Under the pieces are notes generated by a model. It worked only from the letters and a program-made list of their open reading frames with translations. It ran no database searches and had not been told where the DNA came from. The position numbers and the translations under genes were made by a program. A stretch of DNA of 53,339 nt from Deltaproteobacteria bacterium (GTDB lineage Bacteria > Myxococcota_A > Polyangia > JACPQR01): NCBI GenBank assembly GCA_016190375.1, contig JACPQR010000242.1:1-53339 (forward strand). The letters are read 5' to 3'. This document shows positions 35,908 to 43,065 of this stretch, one piece after another (within the stretch, counting starts at the first letter, position 1; every line of letters starts with the position of its first letter).

Positions 35908-38403
35908 ATGACCGGCGAGCTCGATCGGACGGCGCAGGCGCCGGTGGCGGCCCTGGACGCGACGCTCGCGCCCGGGACCATGGTCGGGGCCTACCGGATC
36001 GAGCGGCAGGTCGGCTCGGGCGGCGCCGGCGCGGTGTACGCGGCGGAGGAGCCGACGATCGGCAAGCGGGTGGCGATCAAGGTCTTGCAGCGCGGCTTCG
36101 CCGAGGACGCCTCGGCCGTCGCGAGGTTCGAGCGCGAGGCGAGGGCCGCCAACGACGTCCGGCATCCGGGGATCGTCGACGTCTTCGCGATCGGCAGGCT
36201 GCCCGATGGCCGGCCGTACCTCGTGATGTCGCTGCTCGAAGGGCGATCGCTGCGGGACGAGCTGACGGAACGGGGCAAGCTCCCCGCGGCCGAGGCCTGG
36301 ACGATCGCGCGAGAGATCGCCGACGCGCTGTCTGCCGCGCACGACGCCGGGGTGGTCCATCGCGACCTGAAGCCCGAGAACGTCTTCCTCGAGCGCTTCG
36401 GCACCCGTGCTCCGCGACCCCGCGTCCTCGACTTCGGCCTTGCCAAGGTCGCCGAAGCGCCGGACGGCCAGGAGAAGCTGACGCAGACCGGGACTCCGAT
36501 GGGAACTCCACCGTACATGGCGCCGGAGCAGTGGTGGGGCTCGGGCGTCGATGCCCGTACGGATCAGTACGCCTTCGGCGCGGTGCTGTTCGAGATGATC
36601 GCGGGTCGCCCTCCATTCGTCGCGACGAAGTGGGTCGAGCTCGTCCAGAAGCACCTGCACGAGGCGCCCCCGACGCTCGGCGAGGCCGGCGCGCCCGTGC
36701 CGTCCGACGTCGAGGCGCTCGTCGCCCGGGCTCTCGCGAAGGCGTCGGGCGATCGCTTCGACTCGCTGCGCGCGCTCGTCGCGGCCGGTGACGCGGCCTT
36801 CGGATCGCCGGCCGCGGCGGGTCCCGCGGCGGGTGCGGCAGCTCCGAGGGTCATGCCTGACGAGCTCGAAGGGACGAGGAGGCCCTTGGCTGGAGCGCTC
36901 TCGGGCCAGCGCACGGCCCTCCTGCGCTGCGCGGGCATCATCGCGAGCGGCGTCGCGCTCCTCCTGGCCGTCGGGTACGCGGGCCCGCGTGCGCACGATC
37001 CGCTCGACTGGCTTCACATCGCGGGGTCGTTGCCCTCCTCGATGATCGGCCTCTTCTTCGTGGTTGCCTGCGTCGCGCTCGCCAGGCGGGCGCGGCACCG
37101 CGACCGACCGGCGGGGCGCTGGGCGCTCTGGCTCCCGGCGCTGCCGGCGATCGCCGGGGGCCTGGGGACCTACCTCGGATGGGGCGCGATCCTCTCGCGT
37201 ATGCCCCAGTGGCCGCGCACCGAGCGGTTCGCGCTCTTTGGCCTCGGGACCTTCGAGGCCAGCGCCTCGCGGTTCGTCGGCTTCGCGGTCTCGTCCTTGC
37301 TGTTCCTGTCGATCGCGACACTCGTTGGCCCGGTGCGCGCGGAGGCTCCCGGCCGCAAGGCCGCCCACCTCGCCGCAGCGCTCGGCGCGTGCGCGCTGGG
37401 TGCCTTCGCCCTGGTCGCGGACGCTCGCTCCGCTGCGCTCGTCGCGACCGCGGCGGCGGCCGCGCTCGTCGTGCTGGGCATCTCGGGCCGGAGCGAGCTG
37501 CGCTCCGAGATCGATCGAGCCGTCGCCTGCCTGCTCGCGGTCGGGCTGGCCGCCGCCGTGAGCCTCGCGCGCGCCGAGGCGCGAATGGCCGTCCTGTGGG
37601 GAGCCGAGACCACCCGCGCCGAGCGCGCCGCGGAGGTCGTGGCCGCGAGCGCCGAGCGCAGCGCGACGCTGGTCGTGGCGGCGTTCTCGCTCGCGCTGGT
37701 TCTGGTCGCCGCCATCGCGCGTCTGCGACGGACCGGGGCCGTCTCGCTGCGCCCCGCGGTCGCGGTCATCGCCGTCCTCGGCCTGGCCGTGGCGGGAGAC
37801 TTGGTGCTCCACGCCCGCTTCCTCGAGGCCCGCGAGCGGCTCTTGACGGAGCTTCACGATCAGTTCGCGCTGTTCGGCAGGCTCGACCCGCCGCCAGGGA
37901 CGGGCCTCGACGCGAGGAGGTTCGCGCCGTCGAGCGCGCCGGCGCTCCAGGTCGCGCGCGACGTCGTGGCGATCAACGCCGAGGGCGTCGCCCCGCTCGG
38001 GGCCATGCGGTCCGAGGCCGGCGCGCTGAACCTCGGGCGCGATCTGAGCCACGCACTGGCCCGCGCCGGGCACCCGTCACGCGACCTCCTGTCGATCTCC
38101 ATCGACCGCGACGTACCCTGGGACACGGCCCTTCGCTTGCTCCGCGTCGCCGACGAGGCGGGCGCCCGGCGTGTGGAGCTCCTTCTCACGCGCGGCGCGC
38201 GGCCGGAGATCCCTCCGAGCGCTCCGCCCGAGGCGAGCTGGGTGCTCCCGGGCGATTTCGTCGCCATCCGCGCGAGCCTCGGCCCGGGCGGGTTCCGGGC
38301 TCCCGACGCTCGGCCATCGCGCTCGAGGTTCGGCGAGGTCGCGCCTCTCCTCATCGAGCAGGCGAAGAGCGGTGGCGAGCTCGTGCTCGCGATCGGCGAC
38401 TGA
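35908..38403 (+). CDS. Ser/Thr kinase fused to a polytopic membrane region and an ExbD-like domain
   Basis: The 831-residue protein has a Hanks-type kinase at about 28-290 (GSGGAGAVYAAEE, VAIKVL, HRDLKPENVF, LDFGLAK, YMAPEQW), so all key residues are present. About eight or nine hydrophobic helices follow at roughly 335-665. From about 679 to 765 it resembles the periplasmic domain of ExbD/TolR: a strand (VVAINAEGVAPLG), a helix (LGRDLSHALARAG), then ISIDRDVPWDTALRLLRVAD and AGARRVELLLTRG. The kinase would be cytoplasmic and the ExbD-like part periplasmic, so it could couple a membrane or cell-wall signal to phosphorylation. It lies 15 bases after the GAF-AAA+ regulator. Confidence 0.8.
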   Translation: MTGELDRTAQAPVAALDATLAPGTMVGAYRIERQVGSGGAGAVYAAEEPTIGKRVAIKVLQRGFAEDASAVARFEREARAANDVRHPGIVDVFAIGRLPDGRPYLVMSLLEGRSLRDELTERGKLPAAEAWTIAREIADALSAAHDAGVVHRDLKPENVFLERFGTRAPRPRVLDFGLAKVAEAPDGQEKLTQTGTPMGTPPYMAPEQWWGSGVDARTDQYAFGAVLFEMIAGRPPFVATKWVELVQKHLHEAPPTLGEAGAPVPSDVEALVARALAKASGDRFDSLRALVAAGDAAFGSPAAAGPAAGAAAPRVMPDELEGTRRPLAGALSGQRTALLRCAGIIASGVALLLAVGYAGPRAHDPLDWLHIAGSLPSSMIGLFFVVACVALARRARHRDRPAGRWALWLPALPAIAGGLGTYLGWGAILSRMPQWPRTERFALFGLGTFEASASRFVGFAVSSLLFLSIATLVGPVRAEAPGRKAAHLAAALGACALGAFALVADARSAALVATAAAAALVVLGISGRSELRSEIDRAVACLLAVGLAAAVSLARAEARMAVLWGAETTRAERAAEVVAASAERSATLVVAAFSLALVLVAAIARLRRTGAVSLRPAVAVIAVLGLAVAGDLVLHARFLEARERLLTELHDQFALFGRLDPPPGTGLDARRFAPSSAPALQVARDVVAINAEGVAPLGAMRSEAGALNLGRDLSHALARAGHPSRDLLSISIDRDVPWDTALRLLRVADEAGARRVELLLTRGARPEIPPSAPPEASWVLPGDFVAIRASLGPGGFRAPDARPSRSRFGEVAPLLIEQAKSGGELVLAIGD

Positions 38404-38405
38404 GA

Positions 38406-38759
38406 CTACTTCGCGACGAGAGAGGTCAGGACGTCGATCATCCGGACGCCCTTCTGCAGGACGGGCACGTCGACGCCGTGGCTCCGGCACTCGGACAGCG
38501 CCAGCTCGGGGTTCCCCGTGACCGCGACCACCGGGAGCGGCGGATCGAGACGACGAGCGGCGAGGATCACCGGGAGCGAGGTACCGGTCGCGAGCTGGAA
38601 GTCCGAGACCACCGCGGTGATTCCACCCGCGTCCAGCGCGGCCAGCGCCTCCTCGGCCGTGGAGCAGAGAAGCGTCTCGATGCCGAGCGCTTCCGCTGTA
38701 CGCCCCCACGCGTGGAGAGTACTGGCGTCGTCCTCCAGCACGAGCACCCTTGGGTGCAT
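38406..38759 (-). CDS. Single-domain response regulator
   Basis: The 117-residue protein is a lone receiver (REC) domain: acidic pair in VLVLEDDAS (5-13), phosphoacceptor Asp in AVVSDFQLATG (about 53), VVAVTGNPE with the switch Thr, and the conserved Lys in VLQKGV. There is no output domain, so it acts by protein contact or as a phosphate carrier. It follows the REC-HTH gene on the same strand with 26 bases between, so they are probably one operon. Confidence 0.85.
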   Translation of the reverse strand: MHPRVLVLEDDASTLHAWGRTAEALGIETLLCSTAEEALAALDAGGITAVVSDFQLATGTSLPVILAARRLDPPLPVVAVTGNPELALSECRSHGVDVPVLQKGVRMIDVLTSLVAK

Positions 38760-38785
38760 CCGGTGTTTATATAACGGAAACCGAC

Positions 38786-39445
38786 CTACCTGGAAGACCC
38801 CTTGACCTTGGTTAGCTGGATCACATCGGCGGACTTTGCGCCAAGGCCATCGAGCAGCACATCCCGCGCGAGGTCGTTCAAGCTCGAGTGGCCCGTCTTC
38901 TTGAGGAGCGACCTGATCTGCGACTTGAGGGTGTTCTCGGAGAGCTCGAGCTCGCTCGAGATCGCGGCCCGCGGCACCTCCGCCACCGCGTACGCCAGGA
39001 TGTTCATCTCTCGTGCCGGTAGATTCAGCCGCCCAGCCAGCTCCGCGATCGCCCGCGCCACACGCCTGTTGGAGCCAGCATCGACGGCAAGCGCGCTGTC
39101 GATGAATGCCTTGAAGTTGTCGATCGTGGCCGGCTTGAACACGCACTCGGCGCGCAGCGCCTGAGCGCGATTCGCGACCTCGGCATCGAAGCGACCGGTC
39201 AGGACGAGGACGGGCAGGAGAGGGTGCCGGCCGCGCAGGTAGGCGAGCACGTCGAGCCCGGAGCCATCCGGAAGCAGGACGTCGAGGACGACGCCGGCCC
39301 ACACCTCGTCGGGCTGCTCCAGCGCGGCCCGGGCCTGAGCTGCGGTAGGCGCGACCTGGACGGGCCGGTACTTGCTGAAGACTCGCGTGACGGCCCGCGC
39401 GTCGGCCGGATCGTCGTCGACGATGAGGAAGCTTCCTGACGCCAC
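38786..39445 (-). CDS. NarL/LuxR-like response regulator
   Basis: The 219-residue protein has a receiver domain with FLIVDDDPADA and phosphoacceptor Asp in GVVLDVLLPDGSG (about 55), VLVLTGR and the Lys of CVFKPAT. The C-terminal HTH lies near 140-205 (LNLPAREMNILAYAVAEVPR, ISSELELSENTLKSQIRSLL), a LuxR/NarL-type four-helix domain with an altered first helix. It is transcribed away from the TCACCCC cluster, whose nearest box is 44 bases upstream of its ATG. This makes it the prime candidate to bind those boxes. Confidence 0.85.
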   Translation of the reverse strand: MASGSFLIVDDDPADARAVTRVFSKYRPVQVAPTAAQARAALEQPDEVWAGVVLDVLLPDGSGLDVLAYLRGRHPLLPVLVLTGRFDAEVANRAQALRAECVFKPATIDNFKAFIDSALAVDAGSNRRVARAIAELAGRLNLPAREMNILAYAVAEVPRAAISSELELSENTLKSQIRSLLKKTGHSSLNDLARDVLLDGLGAKSADVIQLTKVKGSSR

Positions 39446-39488
39446 GGGCCGCCGACGTTAGGCGATCCCGCCCGCGCTGTCCATCCGT

Positions 39489-39579
39489 TCACCCCATCAG
39501 ATCACCCCAAATCACCCCGACTTCACCCCAAATCACCCCGACTTCACCCCAGATCACCCCCAGGGGTGATTTGGGGTGA
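39489..39579. promoter_or_regulatory. Cluster of nine helically phased TCACCCC boxes
   Basis: TCACCCC occurs at 39489, 39502, 39512, 39523, 39533, 39544 and 39554, and inverted (GGGGTGA) at 39563 and 39573. Spacings are 13, then 10, 11, 10, 11, 10 bases, so the boxes face the same side of the helix. The core is a 21-bp tandem repeat (exact copies 39502-39522 and 39523-39543, a third with one change). The inverted end can also pair with the repeats as an 18-bp stem. It lies between divergent genes. Confidence 0.85.
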
Positions 39580-39629
39580 TTGACGCTCGCCAGGAATTGC
39601 GGCGTGCTGGATCCGAAGGAGGAAGAAAA

Positions 39630-39986
39630 ATGCCGTCAGGTGCAGATCCCCCCGACCCCGACCTTCCGCAGAGCGTCTTCGATAGGCTGAAGCCGATGAG
39701 CTACGACTCGACGAACTGGGCTTTCCGGAGCGGCGCCGACCTCTACTACATGTTCGTCGAGAGGCAGACGGGCGCCATCGCGTGCGGCCGCTGGTTCGAC
39801 GCCACCGACTCCCAGGGCTCGGAGAACCCGAGGGGCCAGATCCCGCAGTTCACGTACACGGTCATCCACAACGGGACGTACAACCCGACGACCAAGCTCG
39901 TGAGCTACGCCGGCAACAACTACCGTTTCCGGCTCCAGCGCGACCTGTCCGCGGGCAAGCAGGTCTCGGCCGCAATCGCGGTGTAG
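39630..39986 (+). CDS. Unrecognised 118-residue protein downstream of the TCACCCC cluster
   Basis: The ATG at 39630 follows a strong ribosome binding site (GAAGGAGGAAG). The protein has no signal peptide or membrane helix. Its first 20 residues are Pro/Asp-rich, and the rest is aromatic and beta-rich (YDSTNWAFRSGADLYYMFVE, RQTGAIACGRWFDATD, QFTYTVIHNGTYNPTTKLVS, YAGNNYRFRLQRDLSAG). There is one Cys. I do not recognise the family. Its A/T-richer leader and excellent ribosome binding site suggest strong expression under control of the boxes upstream. An alternative GTG at 39576 would run through the last box and is less likely. Confidence 0.65.
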   Translation: MPSGADPPDPDLPQSVFDRLKPMSYDSTNWAFRSGADLYYMFVERQTGAIACGRWFDATDSQGSENPRGQIPQFTYTVIHNGTYNPTTKLVSYAGNNYRFRLQRDLSAGKQVSAAIAV

Positions 39987-40058
39987 CTCCGCCGCCGGGA
40001 GAAAAATCCAGCCATCGCCCCGAGCGAATAGTATGGTCCCCGGCCTGGGTTCCCCGGG

Positions 40059-40697
40059 GTGAGCTTCGTCCGCGACCTGCATTTCATCCTCTACCCGATA
40101 CTCGCTCTCCTGGCGTGGCTCGTGGCGCGGCACCAGAGGGAGCACCGGCCCCTCGCGCTCTTCGTTTCCTGGATGGTCGCGGCCGATTGGGTCCGGGTCG
40201 TGCTCAACGGGGTTCGCGCGGACGAGCCCAGGCCGCTGGTCGGGATCGCCCGGGTCGCCTACCATCTCGACCAGCTCGTCGTCCTGTCCTGGAGCTTCGC
40301 CTTCATGGCGGTCGCGCTCCGGTACTTCACGAAGAGGCCGCCGGCCTTCGCTCTCGTCGGGCTCGCCGTCACCTGGCTCATCACGCTGAACTATCCGCTC
40401 GTCTCGGGCGAGTTCCTGCTGTGGATCCTCCGGCTCGCCGGGATCTGCGCGACCGTCGTCGCCTGGACCTGCATACTGGCGGCGATCTTCCGCCGCCGGG
40501 ACCTGCAGCCGACGCTGGCGCACCTCGTCGTGATCCTCTATTCGGTCACGGACTTCGTCCTGTACCTCGTTCCCTGGATGGGAGACGTCGGGCGGACCTG
40601 GCCGATCGTGAACCTCATCAGCGTCGTCCAGCTCACCGTCTTCTGCGCGGCGCATGGGTTCTGGCTCGCCTGGCGCCGCAGGCTCGCGAGCGCCTGA
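40059..40697 (+). CDS. Polytopic membrane protein, putative sensor partner
   Basis: The 212-residue protein has about seven hydrophobic helices (from LHFILYPILALLAWLVA to LISVVQLTVFCAAHGFWL), with short loops and a basic C-terminus. It resembles small 6-7-helix membrane sensors found beside histidine kinases, but I cannot name the family. Its stop is 2 bases from the start of the kinase gene, so they are an operon and probably act as a split sensor. The start is a GTG. Confidence 0.65.
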   Translation: MSFVRDLHFILYPILALLAWLVARHQREHRPLALFVSWMVAADWVRVVLNGVRADEPRPLVGIARVAYHLDQLVVLSWSFAFMAVALRYFTKRPPAFALVGLAVTWLITLNYPLVSGEFLLWILRLAGICATVVAWTCILAAIFRRRDLQPTLAHLVVILYSVTDFVLYLVPWMGDVGRTWPIVNLISVVQLTVFCAAHGFWLAWRRRLASA

Positions 40698-40699
40698 CC

Positions 40700-41449
40700 A
40701 TGCTGATCGAGACGCTCCTGTTCACGCTGTTCGGGCTCCTGCTCGGGGCGAGCATCTGGTGGACCTGGCGGCAACGGCAGATGGCCCAGAAGCAGGCCGA
40801 GATGAACGAGCAGCTCGCGACGCTCGGCAAGACGGTGGACGGCGTGGCGCACGACATCGCCCAGCTCGCGGGCGTCCTGGCCCTGAGCCTCGAGGCAGCC
40901 AAGGGGGAACCCCCCGAGGAAGCCCGCCGGACGTACTCGGACGCGGAGCAGGCGGCGCGAGCGGTGCGCAGCCTCATCGACGCGGTTCGCCGCCGGCCGG
41001 AGCAGGCTCGCTCGGGCCCCGGCTCCGTCGACGGCATCTTGCGCATGACGGTCGCGCTCATGAAGCGCGCAAAGGCGCCGCTCGCCGTTCCATGCATCGA
41101 AGGCGACCTCGCCTTCGATGGAGCGGAGATCGACGCGATCCGCGTGATACAGAACCTCCTGTCGAACGCGGTGCGCGAGGCGGAGAAGATCCCCGGCGCC
41201 ATCATCGACGTCGTCTTGCGGGACGGACTCCTGACGGTGACAAACCCCGTCGTGGACCCGTCGAAGCTCGACGACGGCATCTACGAGTGGGGACTGAGCC
41301 GCTCGGGCTCCTCCGGGACCGGCCTGGCGGCGTCCAGGGAGCTCGCGGCGAAGCTCGGCTGGACGATCCGGCACGTGGTGGAGGGGAGCTCGGTGACCTT
41401 CATCGTGGAGCGCGCCCCGGCGGTCGAGCCCACGGCGCCGGCCGGCTGA
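40700..41449 (+). CDS. Membrane-anchored histidine kinase
   Basis: The 249-residue protein has one N-terminal membrane helix (LIETLLFTLFGLLLGASIWW), an H-box TVDGVAHDIAQLAGVL (phosphoacceptor His near residue 50), an N-box VIQNLLSNAVREAEK and a G-box SGTGLAASRELAAKLG. The G1 segment is short and degenerate. With no periplasmic domain of its own, it likely takes its signal from the polytopic protein encoded just upstream. The REC-only and NarL-like regulators across the TCACCCC cluster are the likely phosphate acceptors. Confidence 0.8.
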   Translation: MLIETLLFTLFGLLLGASIWWTWRQRQMAQKQAEMNEQLATLGKTVDGVAHDIAQLAGVLALSLEAAKGEPPEEARRTYSDAEQAARAVRSLIDAVRRRPEQARSGPGSVDGILRMTVALMKRAKAPLAVPCIEGDLAFDGAEIDAIRVIQNLLSNAVREAEKIPGAIIDVVLRDGLLTVTNPVVDPSKLDDGIYEWGLSRSGSSGTGLAASRELAAKLGWTIRHVVEGSSVTFIVERAPAVEPTAPAG

Positions 41450-41706
41450 CTCGAGGTAGTGGTCGGTCTCGACCGGAAGAGCTGCCGAATGTCCCAGTTG
41501 AACCCATGCGTCAACCCGAGCCCTCGAGACCGACGCGGCTCGACCCTGTCCGGTCCCCCGGACAGCCCGCACGTCCGGCCGTCCGCTCGAGAGTACGGCG
41601 CGGCGTGTCCGGCCCCCGAAACACCGCGAAAACCGCGTGGCACGAGCGTCGCACCGCGTCCGGTCATCGAACGGCTGACTGGCCGCGAGGAAAGAGAGGA
41701 CGAGCG

Positions 41707-42033
41707 ATGATGAACTACATGCGAGACGGCGGCATCACGATGTGGATCCTCCTGGTGGCGGCGATCGGGACGGCGATCTTCGCGGCGACCCGCCCGCGCT
41801 CGGAGAGGCCCGGCATCCTCCTGGGTGGGACCGTGGCCTCGCTGCTCCTGGGCCTGCTCGGGGTCTCGCTGGGCCTGCTCGCGGTCTCGAAGCACTACGC
41901 GCAGTTCCCCGACAAGGTGGCGGCCATCGGGCTGGGGCTCGGAGAGCTCTCGAACAACGGCACCTTCGCCGTGCTGCTCGCGGCGCTCCTCGGGATCGCC
42001 TCGATCGTCACGCGCCGCAGGCTCGCGAGCTGA
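41707..42033 (+). CDS. Small membrane protein (weakly ExbB/MotA-like)
   Basis: The 108-residue protein has three hydrophobic helices (MWILLVAAIGTAIFAAT, LLGGTVASLLLGLLGVSLGL, FAVLLAALLGIASIVT). The start MMNYMRDGGITMWILL and the second helix recall the N-terminal part of MotA/TolQ/ExbB channel proteins, but the protein is much shorter than that family (about 220 residues). Similar short proteins occur in myxobacteria. It ends 66 bases before the sugar-binding protein gene, with no evident functional link. Confidence 0.5.
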   Translation: MMNYMRDGGITMWILLVAAIGTAIFAATRPRSERPGILLGGTVASLLLGLLGVSLGLLAVSKHYAQFPDKVAAIGLGLGELSNNGTFAVLLAALLGIASIVTRRRLAS

Positions 42034-42099
42034 CCCATCGCTCGTCCCGCCCGCCGAAGCCGCTTGACGGTCCGACCTCCCCCGGCTACTCCCCCTCAC

Positions 42100-43065
42100 G
42101 TGCGCTCGAAGAATCTCGTCGTGCTCGGTATCGTGGCGGCCATCGCGGTCGGGGGCGCCTTCTGGCTGCGCTCCCAGCGGGGTGCCGGCGGGCGCCTCGT
42201 CATCGCAGTGATCCCCAAGGGCACGACCCACGAGTTCTGGCGAACGGTCCACGCCGGCGCCATGGCCGCCGCTCGCGAGAAGAGCGTCGAGATCCTGTGG
42301 AAGGGGCCGACGCGCGAGTCCGACTACGCCGGCCAGATCGCGATCGTCGAGAACATGCTCGACCGCAAGGTGGACGGAATCGTGCTCGCTCCGACCCACG
42401 CCGAGTCGCTCGTTCCCGTGATCCGGCGCGCAAAGAACGCCGGGGTCCCGCTGGTCGTCTTCGACTCCGGTGCGCGCACCCGGGATTTCGTCTCCTTCGT
42501 CGCGACCGACAACCGCGCGGGTGGAGTGGCCGCGGCCCGCGAGCTCGCGAGGCTGATCGGGCGGCGGGGGCCGGTGGCGATGGTCAAGACCCAGCCCGGA
42601 GGCGCGTCGACCGAGGAGCGCGAGGCGGGCTTCCGCGAGACCCTGGCGCGCGAGTTCCCGGACGTCCGCATCGTGGCCGAGCAGTACGGGATGAGCCTGC
42701 GGGAGCGATCGCTCGCGGTCGCGACGGACATCCTCACGGCACACCCGGACGTCGCCGGTTTCTTCGGATCCAACGAGTCGAGCACGCATGGCGTCATGCT
42801 CGCGGTCAAGGGCCGCGGGCTCGCCGGGCGCGTGAAGGTCGTGGGCTTCGACGCCTCGGAGGATCAGCTCCGCGCGCTGCAGGACGGGCTGGTCCACGCG
42901 CTCGTCGTGCAGAACCCGTTCCGGATGGGGCACGACGGCGTCGTCGCGGTGCTCGAGGCCATCCGTGGCCGGCGCCCCGAGCGGCGGGTCGACACGGGCG
43001 TGACGCTCGTCACGCGGGAGAACCTCGAGACACCGCCGATCCTGAAGCTGGTCCACCCGCGATGA
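42100..43065 (+). CDS. Sugar ABC transporter substrate-binding protein
   Basis: The 321-residue protein starts with a signal or anchor helix (NLVVLGIVAAIAVGGAFWLR) and has the periplasmic-binding-protein type 4 fold: LVIAVIPKGTTHEFWRTVHA, VDGIVLAPTHAESLVPVI, GVPLVVFDSGA, VSFVATDNRAGGVAAARELA and GFFGSNESSTHGVMLAV. These match RbsB/MglB-type proteins that bind pentoses, hexoses or related sugars. The GTG at 42100 was preferred to a TTG at 42064. Its stop overlaps the ATPase start (ATGA), making an operon of three genes with the usual order. Confidence 0.85.
   Translation: MRSKNLVVLGIVAAIAVGGAFWLRSQRGAGGRLVIAVIPKGTTHEFWRTVHAGAMAAAREKSVEILWKGPTRESDYAGQIAIVENMLDRKVDGIVLAPTHAESLVPVIRRAKNAGVPLVVFDSGARTRDFVSFVATDNRAGGVAAARELARLIGRRGPVAMVKTQPGGASTEEREAGFRETLAREFPDVRIVAEQYGMSLRERSLAVATDILTAHPDVAGFFGSNESSTHGVMLAVKGRGLAGRVKVVGFDASEDQLRALQDGLVHALVVQNPFRMGHDGVVAVLEAIRGRRPERRVDTGVTLVTRENLETPPILKLVHPR

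Noticed and set aside
34399..38073. 1224-codon open frame on the minus strand across the kinase operon
   Set aside because: It mirrors the GAF-AAA+ and kinase genes, which have clear motifs on the plus strand; the mirror frame has none.
39502..39579. 21-bp repeats as a CRISPR array
   Set aside because: Repeats are adjacent with no unique spacers and no cas genes are nearby.
41450..41706. 257-base gap before the small membrane protein, checked for a small gene, tRNA or riboswitch
   Set aside because: No tRNA-like cloverleaf, convincing frame or recognisable riboswitch was seen.
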